In this document: positions 34,401 to 44,879 of the stretch, piece by piece | How positions within the stretch are numbered: position 1 is the first letter of the stretch | Layout of the letters: the number at the start of each line of letters is the position of its first letter | DNA from: Cornus controversa | Taxonomy: Eukaryota > Streptophyta > Magnoliopsida > Cornales > Cornaceae | Length of the DNA: 64,000 nt | Assembly (NCBI GenBank): GCA_026545225.1 | Contig: CM048845.1 | Location: forward strand, 117,059,033 to 117,123,032 | Direction of reading: 5' to 3' | The notes under the pieces: model-generated | Told to the model about the DNA's origin: nothing | The model's input: only the letters and a program-made list of their open reading frames with translations | The model's database searches: none | Program-made: the position numbers and the translations under genes

Positions 34401-36568
34401 TTTTTTATTGTCACTGTTGGGTGATGCTTTGAGAAAATGGTTTAGCTATTGCACCCCTTTGACAATAGAAAGTAATTCCAGAAAATGGTTACATAACTCT
34501 TCCACTACCAAGCATAAACAGAAGAAAATTGATTGTCAAGAAAAATATTCGCAAGATGAAGGAAATTGCTATTTTCTTTGGTTGGAGAATGACTATTTTT
34601 TCTGGTTAAGTATAATTAGAAAAGATATTCTTTCTATTTGTCTAATATGACTGTTATTTCAGTGATAACAGCAATGAAGCAATCAATATTGCGAGAACTA
34701 TTTTCAAATATTGCAGTACTAAATGCCATTCAACTGATATTAAGCTGTGTTTGGGGTCTTTGTCTTCTATTACTGCATCATAGGCATTCACTCCTAGGAA
34801 ACATAAACTAGCTATGGCTTTCTAATAGTTAGCTTTAGTGAAATTGACTTGCATGGATATATAATCAGCTCTTCACTACTACTTTATGGACATTTGGAGA
34901 GTTAGCAATCAGGGTCTCCATTCTGAGCTTACTCCTAGTCAAATTCAAACTGCTAGAGTGGTGGTATGGGAGGTTTGTGATGTTAATGAGGCTTAGAGTT
35001 GATGATATTAATGAAACTATTCTCTGCTGAGATGAATTGCTCCTCCTTCAGTTCATCAGTTTATTTGCTGTGCTGGTGGTTAAGCTGGTTTGTCTCTATT
35101 ACTAGAATCTTTATTATGTGTTCCTTGGCTCTGGATGTTTGTTGGTGTTTAATCAATGGTTATTGCTTCAAAATGAAATGATATATTCTGGGGTGGGCAT
35201 GGAGATACAGGCTTGCTGTGCAATTTGGAATTGATGATATGGATATTTTATTTTGGTGGCCGCTTGTCTGGAGGTCTGAGTACTTGTATGTGTGTCATGT
35301 AGAGCCTTGCTTTATCAGTAATTGTTGGTTTTGGTTCATTTTTAATATTTTTTCTGGGTTTGTATGCCCTTTGTTAGCTTTCAAATGTTTGTTCTTTTTC
35401 AATGGGAGTTCACTTATGAAAAAAGAGTGGTGTTTTTAAGTTACTTGAATTGGCTTTTATCTCTTATCCACTGTTATTTTGCATAACATCGAATTAATGG
35501 AACAGGCTGAACATAAAATTCAGTCAGGATCTGGTCCTTTGAATATGCAACTTGTTCAAGTTCCAAAGATGCTTTCGGTGCTGAGGAAAGAGTGGGCTCC
35601 TACGGCCTTCTGCATTTCATTCAAGGTTAGATATTTTCTCACTGTTAATTGGATGCTCCTATGGTGACTTAAGCATTACCATACCCATAAAAATTTATGA
35701 ATATTACTGTTGCGCTGTATCCACAAAAACAAAAGAGAAGAAAAAATAAAATCAAAATAAATTAATTATGTTATAATGATATTTAAGTTGCTGTCCTTTT
35801 CTCATGTTTGCCATACATCTGAAAAAATGAAATACACTTCTTTTATTTTTAGAAAAAGACAATGAATTTAGAAATTAACCTTGGAAAACGAAATGTTTAT
35901 GGAAGAGTTGTGCTTGAGTCAGTTGATAGATTGTTTAGTTTAATATGAAGAGTTTTTGGGACAGAAGATTTATTTCAAGGCTCCCTTTTACTTTTTCTTG
36001 TTTGGGCAACCTTGAATGAGGAAAGGAATGATAGAGTCTGTGGGGTTTTTTTAATTATGCCTCGAGCTAGCCTTTACAGAAAGTGGAGGACCTATATTAG
36101 TTATATGTGCCCCTCCCTTTGGTGATGGAATTACTAAAATTCAGGACTTTCTTAGAAATGTTCCACTAAATCGAACATTTGTTTCAAGATCTCTGCATAT
36201 AACATCTGTTATGGAAAATTCACCTATTACATGATTTGTTTACTTGAATATGAATGCATTTTAGAGTCTAAATATAATAGAATTCATTATTACTAATCAA
36301 GACTGACCTCAAGACCATGTCTTTACAGCTAGAAACAGATTCAACGATCCTTTTAGAGAAGGCTGACATGGCCCTTAAAAAGTACGGGATGCATGCGGTA
36401 GTAGCAAACGAACTGTCGACCCGTAAAGAGGAGGTAGTGGTTGTCACAAGTAGCGGAAATATTTCAGTTCATCGGGACAAGACTCCGGCTGGTGCTGACG
36501 TGGAGAGTCCATTGATAAAACTCCTTGTGGAGAGACATTGGGCTCATATTGAGGCTTCAAATATTTGA
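30635..36568 (+). CDS. PPCS: Phosphopantothenate-cysteine ligase, nine exons
   Basis: Second step from phosphopantothenate in coenzyme A synthesis: joins 4'-phosphopantothenate to cysteine using a nucleoside triphosphate (COAB in Arabidopsis). Exons: 30635-30773, 30908-31031, 31129-31173, 31292-31377, 31978-32030, 32139-32198, 34124-34225, 35506-35625, 36329-36568; all phases match and give 322 residues. Visible family blocks: [13 protein letters not shown] and [14 protein letters not shown] (exon 2), [14 protein letters not shown] (exon 3), [11 protein letters not shown] (exon 6), [14 protein letters not shown] (exon 7), [20 protein letters not shown] and AFCISFK (exon 8), [16 protein letters not shown] (exon 9). 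Exon 1 seems to use a GC donor (CAG|GCAATT). Intron 6 carries a SINE; introns 7 and 8 and the 3' flank are the source of duplicated blocks in the ELIP array. Confidence 0.93.
33326..33444 (+). mobile_element. tRNA-derived SINE in PPCS intron 6
   Basis: A-box-like AGCCTAGTGGTAT, B-box GGGTTCGAGTCCC, GTGTGTGAGT and a terminal A-run. The perfect 16-base direct repeat AATGTTAAATTTGTGG flanks it (33310-33325 and 33445-33460). Same family as 13028-13139, inserted in sense orientation. Confidence 0.9.
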
Positions 36569-37298
36569 TCTCTCAGCATGTAGAATCATATGGGTAATAC
36601 ATTCCACACACAAATTTTCAAATAATGCTGTGTTCTCAGTTATGAGTCATTGCTTGAGTCCAATACCAAACTCTGGTATACACATTTGTTTCTTATATGA
36701 ATAAATATTGTAATTTTATCATTGAATAAAGTTAATAAACGTCATGTAAAGTAGATGTTTGGTGAGGCAGATATACAATGTCATTGATATCTTCCTTCCA
36801 TTTAAAATTGTTATGAAAGGATTCATTTTCATTAGGTGGATGCAAATAATTTGGTATGTTTGGTTTACCCAATATCTTCTCCACGTGGTTGATGGAATCT
36901 TTTTGCATCTTATTTTATTTTTCAGTAGGAAGCGTGTTGCTATTACACCCGTGCTCTTTAATTCAAAGGGAAAATGATAGTTTGACCAAAGGAGTTCAAA
37001 TGCAATGCATATTAAGTAGGAATGCAATGAAATGGCTGGCCTTCTAGGTCCAAATAGCATTGTCTAGAATGCAATGAAGAAGCATTGTGGACCTTACAAA
37101 AAAATATGGGACCCACCAAGCTACTCGATCGATCTTGTCGGTTTGTATTGATTAGCCGAAGAGTGGTCATTTCATTGTATGTAATGTGATCTACGGAAAT
37201 GTGGAATTGTAGGGTTGTTCACTCACGAAGCATTGGTTTAGTTGTAGGGTTGTTCACTCATGGAGCATAGGTTTCATTTTGTCGCTCTTAGGTGAAAT
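36569..37298. other. PPCS 3' flank, triplicated block
   Basis: 3' untranslated region followed by a block (from about 36713) shared with 42170-42730 and 51786-52380. At 37206-37290 the phrase GTAGGGTTGTTCACTCA is tandemly repeated about every 40 bases; two to three such units are also in the copies at 42606-42720 and about 53121-53200. No gene. Confidence 0.55.
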
Positions 37299-38938
37299 CT
37301 AGAAAGCACGGAATTTTCGTGTTCTTATTCGATATCATATTTCTTGAATAATTCAAGACGCATTTTTAATGATTCATCCATGCTAATTATATAATGATTT
37401 TTAATTCTTATTTTGTTTGTTAATGATAATATTTTATAAAAAAGATATTAATAACTTTTTTTTTGCATATATAAAAATATAATTTATTATTTTTATATTT
37501 TTGAATCTTTAGGGGTGGCAATTTTTTTCTCCCCAGCGAGTTTTCGTCCCATCCCGTCCCGCTTCTAATGGAGGAGATTTGGTATGCCTCTAATAGAAAT
37601 AGGAGCGGGTATGTTTTCTTTAAGAAAATTCCCTAGTACCCGCCCTGTCTTGATTATACACAAAACACACATATATAAATAGTGAAATAATTATATGCAG
37701 TGTACCATTTTTTTATTATTATGTTACTTATATAAATATAGTATACTAGCGGACATCCACTAGGGTTTATTCTCTTCAGTAAAAAATAATTTTTAAATTT
37801 CATCTCTGAATCTGATTGAACAACAAAGTGAGAAAGATAGTTAGAGAGAACTAAAAAGTTATTTGAAACTTTAGAGATCTCCCGATAACGATTTTATTCT
37901 AGTGAAGCCGCGAATGTACTCTCTCTGTCTCTCACTCTCTCTTTATCTTGTTTTGTTCTATTCTTTTTTTTCTCTTGTGGTTAAAAGAGAACTCTCTTCC
38001 TTTCTCTCTTTCTCTTGTGTACATAATAGATCTACAATAAAATTTTCTTTGAAGATCAGAACTATTTCTATCTCCATCTACATATGTATGTATGTTTGTG
38101 TCATTTTTTTAGTCGTATATATTGGGGTTTTGATTATAGGAGTGCTACATATATCATCGTTAGGTACATTTAGTCTAAATATCCAATTCACAACAAATAA
38201 AACAAAGGATTTTACAGATTCTGCTATTCCTCTCTCTGAACGGGGCGGTGGTGGTTTGCTTACCACAAACACATCAAGATTCTTAATAGGAGATAAATTG
38301 AGTAATTCTTTAACAGGGTAGGGTTTCGGCATACCCATTTTGTTGCCATCCTTAGAGCATCTCCCGCAGCATCTTTAAATTTAGCTATCCAAATTTAAAT
38401 TTTATGCAGCCACATCAACATGTTAGGATCTCCAAAATTTGACTGTACAACAGCTTCTCCAGATTCCGCTAACAAAAAATAATAATATTTTAATAAATTT
38501 TATTTAAAAAAAAAGTAAGTCAAAACATGGCCCAAGTGCTACTCAAATTGAAGCTCTCAAAATTTTATATCTAACAAAAATAATTTCATCAAAAAATTTA
38601 ATTTGTAGCAAAAGTTATACATATTTAAAGGAAGAAAACTAAACAAATATATGTATATATATATGTATGTATGTATCACAAAGGTGATGTGGCAGGATTT
38701 TGCTTAGTCAAAGGCAAAGCCAAATTCCCTGTCCTTTCAGCTAAGGAACTTGTGAGTCTTGAGATTCAGCTATGTCATTCGAGTGCTTATAAGCACTTTG
38801 CATTGCTAAACAGGCGTTTCGTTGCAGATGCTCTTATGTAGCTGATTGTACATGTATCATGTTATTTTAAAATTTGTCATATTTTTGTACGTATTGTACT
38901 CATATTTTGTATTCGTATTTATATCCATGTGTTTTAAT
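37299..38938. other. 1.64-kb insertion present only in the ELIP A unit
   Basis: Compared with the B and C units, where GGTGAAA(T/C)A runs straight into CATTACAAAAATCG, the A unit has extra sequence here, bounded on both sides by TGAAAT (37293-37298, 38939-38944). It includes a CT-rich stretch (37915-38020) and a complete small MITE at 38355-38833. No coding content recognised, no TG...CA ends. Confidence 0.5.
38355..38833. mobile_element. PIF/Harbinger-type MITE
   Basis: Left end GAGCATCTCCCGCAGCATC, complemented right end GAGCATCTGCAACG; TTA flanks both ends (38352-38354, 38834-38836). 479 bases, noncoding. The short TIR and 3-base TTA target fit the superfamily. Confidence 0.7.
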
Positions 38939-39139
38939 TGAAATACATTACAAAACTCGTGACAGTGGTGGGGACACTGACACCCACTTTAGTCACTCAA
39001 AAGGACAAAAGTGAGTAAGCAAATAGCAGGGAAAAAGCTGGCATTATATGAGACATTGACAATAAAGTCCCAATCACTACCAAAACCCTTAAACCTAGAA
39101 CAATACTAGCCACATAATCATCAACAAGAGGTTCTGGTT

Positions 39140-39320
39140 GATGTGTGGGCCACGTCACCCACTTCATTATGTGTGGACAAATATTTCACAGTCTGCCAAA
39201 GTGCATACGTGGACCTAAAATATCCACCACTTTGAATCTGCTAAAGTTATTAACGCGTGGAACTAAAATATCCACCATTTCGATCGGTCCTTCACGGCCC
39301 ATTTATTATATATATACACA
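39140..39320 (+). promoter_or_regulatory. ELIP A proximal promoter
   Basis: Shows CACGTC (39151-39156), ACGTGG (39207-39212), two copies of CTAAAATATCC (39214-39224 and 39263-39273) each preceded by a CGTGGA core, and a TATATATA box near 39307-39315. ACGT cores fit G-box/ABRE-like sites used in light and stress control; AAAATATC resembles the evening-element core. The layout is conserved in the B and C copies. The regulatory reading is inference. Confidence 0.6.
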
Positions 39321-39454
39321 CACACTGCACTTCCATAATGCCTCAACAACTCAACTGATATTCACAAGCTGTTTTTCAGTTCTACAAGCTTTTCACTCTC
39401 TCTCTCTCTCTCTCTCTCAAGTTTCATCATTATTTTCGTAGTCTTTGCATAAAT

Positions 39455-40267
39455 ATGGCTACGTCAGCTGTTATGCAGTCCGTCTTCGCAAGCCCAATAA
39501 CAGGTGTTGTTACAAACGAATCAAGGTTCAATAAGATTATCCCTTCCAGCTATGTGCCCCGTCTCCAGAAGAACAGTTGCATGCAAGTGCGATGCATGTC
39601 TGAGGTTGGATTTCAATTTCAGCTTATTTAAGCCACACACACACACACATATATATAGTATCTAAATTACTTGAGGAATAAACATTTCTATAACTTGCAG
39701 AAAGACACAGAGGAGGAATCAACACCCATAGTAAATTCACCACCACCGAGAGCAACTCCTGCCGAGCATCCACTAAAGGTAGTCGTCATTCTTTATCAGC
39801 TACATACATGACATGTATCCTTATCCATCTTACCAGGTTTAACTTGTAAATTAATGTATTAATATGATATAAATATTAATAGTAAATACTAGCTGATTGA
39901 TGTTGACCATGCATGACAGGCGAGCACAAAATTTTCTGACGTGTTTGCCTTCAGCGGGCCCGCCCCGGAGAGAATCAACGGTAGACTGGCGATGATCGGC
40001 TTTGTGGCGGCGATGGCGGTGGAGCTATCTAACGGCCAGGATTTGGTTTCTCAGATATCGAACGGTGGGATCCCATGGTTTCTAGGAACTAGCGCTGTGC
40101 TATCAGTAGCATCCCTTATACCACTGTTTAAAGGAGTGAACGTGAAATCAACTGCTAATGACGGGATAATGACACCACATGCCGAGCTTTGGAATGGAAG
40201 GTTTGCTATGTTAGGTTTGGTTGCATTGGCCTTTACTGAGTATCTTAAAGGTGGAGCCCTTGTGTAA
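39455..40267 (+). CDS. ELIP: Early light-induced protein, copy A (three exons)
   Basis: Thylakoid chlorophyll-binding stress protein of the LHC superfamily, thought to protect against photo-oxidation. Exons 39455-39604, 39701-39778, 39920-40267; 191 residues, normal for the family. Residues 1 to about 48 form a Ser/Asn-rich transit peptide ([17 protein letters not shown]). The mature part has helix 1 with the chlorophyll-ligand motif [12 protein letters not shown], helix 2 ([17 protein letters not shown]) and helix 3 with [18 protein letters not shown]; it ends EYLKGGALV. Exon 2 is acidic/Pro-rich with 26 codons, three more than in copies B and C. This looks intact and functional. Confidence 0.95.
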
Positions 40268-41068
40268 CTCATATATGTATATATACACACATATGTATCT
40301 ACGTCTCATGTCAACTAGGAGTTGGGCATCAGAATTCCTCATTATGTAATAGAGATGACCGACATAGATTGTAACTGATGTTTTGCTATTGATGAAATCT
40401 TCCAAGTTTTGCTAAATATCATTGACATCTTCCTTGCTTGTTTTCAATTATTGAAGATAAAAGGCAACATGAAGCCTACCAAAAGGCCAATGGCTCGACC
40501 CACTAGCCCACCTCCCTAAGGCTTGAGGGTTGAGCTTGGGCTTTGCAGTTATTTAGGCTCGCCAGGCCTCACCTGTGGACTAGTCATGGTCCATTGATAA
40601 GGTGGTACGGCCCAGCCCAGCGGAATGTTATGCATTATACACACACACGATACCTTCAGTGGCAAAAATCATCACTTTTTTTCCTTATTCGCTGGAGGAA
40701 ATGCGTCTTACAGTGGGATTTGTTTTGTCCAATTTTCCTACTTCCTTGGATAAATTGAGTATGAGGTGTTTGATAAAATTAAAAATTAAGCACCAAAAAA
40801 TTTAAGAACTGAATTTAAATGTTCAAGTTTTAAGTCTGTTTAAGGTTCCCGTGAATAGGCTCATGTAAACTGGTTAAAAAAGTACTGAGAAATTATTTTA
40901 AGGTCCATTAGATTTAAGCTTTCTCGGCCTATCCAATTTGATATGCTAGCCCAAGACTTTTTAAAAGGTCCATCCACTCTCGTATAAACTCTTTTTGTCC
41001 AAGCCTAAATAATCTCATCACTTCCATTTTAAACCTATAAACCTAATCCAATTATGCAATATAAAACT
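40268..41068. other. 3' flank of ELIP A with an extra block
   Basis: 3' untranslated region to about 40440, then a stretch (40460-40640: CCCACTAGCCCACCTCCCTAA, GGCTCGCCAGGCCT) that recurs only at 51055-51200 behind ELIP fragment D. Absent behind B and C, whose 3' flank instead resembles 41275-41420. Confidence 0.5.
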
Positions 41069-41253
41069 TAGGGAAATGCTAAACGTCATGAAATTTTATC
41101 ATGAATTGCCTTCATGAATGATGTGGCAACTGATAATACCATTGACATTCCGTGTATGGGAGAAATCCAACCAATACTAACTCACCATTTAATTGCCACA
41201 TCATTCAAGATAAAAATTCATGAAATATTTTCATGACGTGTAGCATTGCTCTA
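41069..41253. mobile_element. MITE of about 185 bp with long TIRs
   Basis: About 65 bases at each end are inverted copies: left GGGAAATGCTAAACGTCATG, complemented right GAGCAATGCTACACGTCATG, both running into ATGATGTGGCAA. A TA dinucleotide adjoins both ends; the true target length is uncertain. Confidence 0.65.
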
Positions 41254-41449
41254 AATAAATGGATCTCCAACATAATTTTTAGGCTCATCTCTTAAATAAG
41301 TTAAAGCTCAAACATTTATATGAGTCATGCAAAATGTATATAATATTTGTTTTTTATCCGTGTGGTATTAGATTAGCCTGCATAAATGTATATAATATTT
41401 TTTTTTGCCAGTGGTATCAAATTAGCTCAAAGTTAAATGGTTTCTTATT

Positions 41450-41931
41450 AGTAATTATTTTTTAAGACTGGTCCCTATTTACCTTTAATTGAGTTTAAGG
41501 TCACTGTAAAATAATTTTTTTTTAATTTTGGTCACCAAAATCTAATTTTCTCATTATTTTTCAAGTTTGGTCACTAATTTTTCCTTTTAAGTAATACATG
41601 TGAATTTAGTCAAGTCTAAAAATGTTAGACAATTTTTTTTTTTTTGAAAATTAATATAATTGGAAAAAACTATAACGACGCCTGTTTCATGCTAAGTATT
41701 TCACAAATAAAAATACACACGTCTTAATGTTCAATAGAGATCGAACAAACATCAAGTAATCAAAATTTCACATCAAAATGTACTTTTATATCAGATTTAA
41801 TCGATTAAACAAATATTTTTGACCAACTCGTGTGATCTCATTTAGGACTATTTCAATTTCATATTTTATAGTGGAACAATGAGAGATGCATGCATTATTT
41901 TTTGTGTTCAAAAGATATTAATTTGAAGAAA
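41450..41931 (-). repeat. Interspersed repeat, inverted partner of 22016-22440
   Basis: Reverse complement of the 22-kb copy, with the same GACCAACTCGTGTGATCTC and ATGCATGCATTATTTT phrases and the TTTTGGTCACCAAAATCTAA edge. Confidence 0.7.
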
Positions 41932-41998
41932 GAATTTGAGTTTAAAGCTTATAGTTCTCAAAAAAAACTAGTCAATTGTCGATTGTTAGAGATGATGA

Positions 41999-42145
41999 TT
42001 GTTCTTATCACGTGCTCCTACTTTAGGTTTTTTAAAGATTAATGTGGATGCATCATACATGGCTGAAAGTAGATATTTTGGTGGTGGAGTGGTTCTCAAG
42101 AATCGGGAAGATAGAGTTTTGAAGGTTGCAATAATTTTTCAAATA
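41999..42145 (+). pseudogene. RNase H-like fragment of a non-LTR retrotransposon
   Basis: The frame reads LGFLKINVDASYMAES then FGGGVVLKNREDRVLKVA, the opening of the plant RNase H-like domain (RVT_3 type) found in LINE-derived proteins, including the first catalytic Asp in INVDAS. It breaks off after about 45 residues and no reverse transcriptase precedes it. It abuts the left edge of the duplicated block at 42170. Confidence 0.65.
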
Positions 42146-42169
42146 ATTGCCCTTGTATACTCATACATA

Positions 42170-42740
42170 CAATGTCATTAATATGCTTACTCAATGAAAA
42201 TGCACAATTCAATGAAATTACTTTTAACAAACTAAAATGATCCATTTTCATTAAGTGGACATACAAATATCTTCTCCACTCGGTTCATGTTGGACCTCAT
42301 TTTGCATTTTATTTTATTTTTCAAGAGGAAGCGTTTTGCGTGTTTGTATTACACCCGTGCAAAATGATAATTGCTCTTTAATTCAAGGTTTAATTCTGGC
42401 AAAATGATAATTGGACCAAAGTGGCCTGTTGAATGGCTGGCCGAGAGTGCTTCAGCCCCGTGAGTTCAAATGCAATGCATCTAAGGAATGCAATGAAATG
42501 GATGGCCTTTTAGGTTCAAATAGCATTGTCTATAATATGGGACCCACCAAGCTACTCGATCGATCTTGTCGGTTTGTATTGATTAGCCGAAGCAAAGTAT
42601 GGAATTGTAGGGTTGTTCACTCATGAACCATTGGTTTAGTTGTAGGGTTGTTCACTCACGAACCACTGGTTTAGTTGTAGGGTTGTTCCCTCACGGAGCA
42701 TTGTTTTCATTTTTGTCGCTCTTTAGCTGAAACACATTAC
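42170..42740 (+). repeat. Duplicated PPCS 3'-flank block (unit B)
   Basis: Matches 36720-37298 in order (ATGGGACCCACCAAGCTACT, CGATCTTGTCGGTTTGTATT and the GTAGGGTTGTTCACTC tandem, three units here) and leads directly into ELIP B upstream sequence. Confidence 0.75.
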
Positions 42741-42882
42741 AAAAATCGTGATACCGGTGGGGACACTGACACACCCTTTAGTCACTCAAAAAAAAAAAAA
42801 AATGAGCGAGCAAATAGCAGGGAAAGAGCTGAGCGTGGCATTATATGAGAATTGACAATAAAGTCCTCATTACTACCAAAAT

Positions 42883-43483
42883 TAGGGCTACAATTCTGAC
42901 GGGTTGAACGGATTAAAGGTACAATTCGAATTTAATCTTATATATGAAATGTTGAATTTTAACTGAATTCAAATTCGACTTTCAATCCTAACTATTCAAC
43001 CCTAGTCCAACTCATCCTTAAATTTTTAATTTAGAATTAATTCGGATTATCTATATCACCAATCTCCACGTTCAAAATTTAATTGATCTTTAATAAATTT
43101 CACATTAGATTACTCCTAAACACCAAAAAATTAAGAACTTAATGCAAATTTATAAAAAATTAAAACAAATTTTTAAGAAATTAATTCTCTAAAGTATTAA
43201 CATACAATAAATTAAGATTTAAATAAAAAAAGTTGGAAAGAAAAAGATTATCAAAATTTGAATATTATATATAATATATTTAAAATAAAAAATATATACA
43301 AAAATAATATTACAATTCGAATTCGAGTTGGTGGCACTTTAACCCAAGTTCAACCCTAATTAAGTTCGAGTTGAGATTTTTTAATCTAAGCTCAACTTTA
43401 ATTATAAAAATAATTATCCAAATTCTTAAAAAATCATAATAAAATTCAGTTGAATTCGAAATGCCTAATTCAAGTTCTACCTA
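42883..43483. mobile_element. Decayed hAT-type MITE upstream of ELIP B
   Basis: Starts TAGGGCTACAATTCTGACGG and ends near CTACCTA; its interior follows the 18248-18900 MITE throughout (ATCACCAATCTCCA, TTAATAAATTTCACATTAGA). Many former CG and GGG positions have become A/T, so it is older or was methylated. Flanks ACCAAAAT and ACAGAAAC match in 5 of 8 bases. It splits the ACTACCAAAA-CCTAGAACAATA sequence that is continuous in units A and C. Confidence 0.75.
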
Positions 43484-43548
43484 ACAGAAACCCTAAAACC
43501 TAGAACAATACTACCCACAAAATCATCAACAAGAGGTTCTAGGTTGAT

Positions 43549-43740
43549 GTGTGGGCCACGTCGCCCACTCCATCATGTGTGGACAAATATTTCAGAGTCT
43601 GCGAAAGTGCATACGTGGACCTAAATATCCAGCACTTTGAATCTGCTAAAGTTATTAACTTATTAACGCGTGGAACTAAAATATCCTCCATTTTATTGGC
43701 CATTCACGGCCCATTTATTATATATACACCCACTGCACTT
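43549..43740 (+). promoter_or_regulatory. ELIP B proximal promoter
   Basis: CACGTC (43557-43562), ACGTGG (43613-43618) followed by CTAAATATCC (one A fewer than in copy A), then CGCGTGGAACTAAAATATCC near 43671-43690 and a TATATATA box near 43720. Between the two modules there is an extra TTATTAAC duplication that copy A lacks. Confidence 0.55.
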
Positions 43741-43839
43741 GCATAATAGCTCATCAACTCAACTGATATTCACAAGAGTTGTACAAGCTTTTCATTCTCT
43801 CTCAAGTTTCATCATTATTTTCTCAGTCTTTGCATAAAT

Positions 43840-44688
43840 ATGGCCACGTCAGCTGTTATGCAGTCCGTCTTCGCAAGCCCAATAATAGGTGTTGCTACAA
43901 ACGAATCAAGGTTCAATAAGATTATCCCTTCCAGCTATGCGCCACGTCTCCAGAAGAACAGTTGCATGCAAGTGCGATGCATGTTTAAGGTTGATTTTCA
44001 ATTTCAGCTTATTTCAACCATCTATATATATATATATTTAATACCTAATTTACTTGAGGAATAAACATTTCTATAACTTGCAGAAAGACACGGAGGAGGA
44101 ATCTAATTCACCACAACAGAGGAGGGCAACTCCTGCCGAGCGTGAACTAAAGGTAGTCGTAATTCTTTATCAGCTACATACATAATCAATTTTCAGTGAT
44201 ATATGTATATATATATGTATCCTTATCCATCTTACCACTAGGTTTATCTTGTAAATATAATATAATATAAATATTAATAGTAAACACTAGCTAACTTTGC
44301 CTATATGCATGTTTTGATCCATGTTGACCATGCATGACAGGGGAGCACAAAATTTTCTGACGTGTTTGCCTTCAGCGGGCCAGCCCCAGAGTTAATCAAC
44401 GGTAGACTGGCAATGATAGGCTTTGTGGCGGCAATGGCGGTGGAGCTATCTAACGGCCAGGATTTGGTTACCCAAGTATCAAACGGTGGGATCCCATGGT
44501 TTCTAGGAACTAGCGCTGTGCTATCAGTAGCATCCCTTATACCACTGTTTAAAGGAGTGAACGCGAAATCAGTTCCTAATGACGGGATAATGACACCAAA
44601 AGCCGAGCTTTGGAATGGAAGGTTTGCTATGTTAGGTTTGGTTGCATTGGCCTTTACTGAGTATCTTAAAGGTGGAGCCCTTGTGTAA
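43840..44688 (+). CDS. ELIP: Early light-induced protein, copy B (three exons)
   Basis: Exons 43840-43989, 44084-44152, 44341-44688; 188 residues. Same layout as copy A: transit peptide, acidic linker, then three LHC-type helices. Helix 1 reads [20 protein letters not shown], helix 3 [18 protein letters not shown]; both chlorophyll-ligand Glu/Asn/Arg sets are kept. Differences from A: exon 1 ends Phe-Lys instead of Ser-Glu, exon 2 lacks three codons, scattered changes in the helix 2-3 loop. It appears intact. Copy C is closer to B than to A. Confidence 0.94.
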
Positions 44689-44879
44689 CTCATATATGTA
44701 TATACACACACATATATGTACGTACGTCTCATGTCAACTAGGAGTTAGGCATCAGAATGCCTCGTTATGTAATAGAGATGAATGAGATTGATTGTAACTG
44801 ATGTTTTGTTTTTAATGAAATCTTTCAAGTTTTGCTATCACTAAAATCTTGCTTGCTTGTTTTTCGAAAAGAAAAAAAA

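Larger units (their letters stand above)
34884..40632 (+). repeat. Reference unit of the PPCS-flank plus ELIP segmental duplication
   Basis: Blocks of this stretch recur in order elsewhere: 34884-35360 and 35950-36047 near 51205-51785; 36713-37298 near 51786-52380 and 42170-42730; 38939-40632 (ELIP with promoter) in the ELIP B and C regions, with its 3' part in D. The far ends meet at a junction at about 51204-51210, which defines the unit length as about 5.7 kb before later insertions. Confidence 0.75.

Noticed and set aside
37206-37290. Direct repeats of GTAGGGTTGTTCACTCA as a CRISPR-like array
   Set aside because: Two or three contiguous imperfect units in a plant genome with no spacers or cas genes; a small tandem repeat.
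44301-44732. Minus-strand ORF over ELIP B exon 3 (counterparts at 40051-40290 and 54155-54577)
   Set aside because: Antisense shadow of the conserved ELIP exon.
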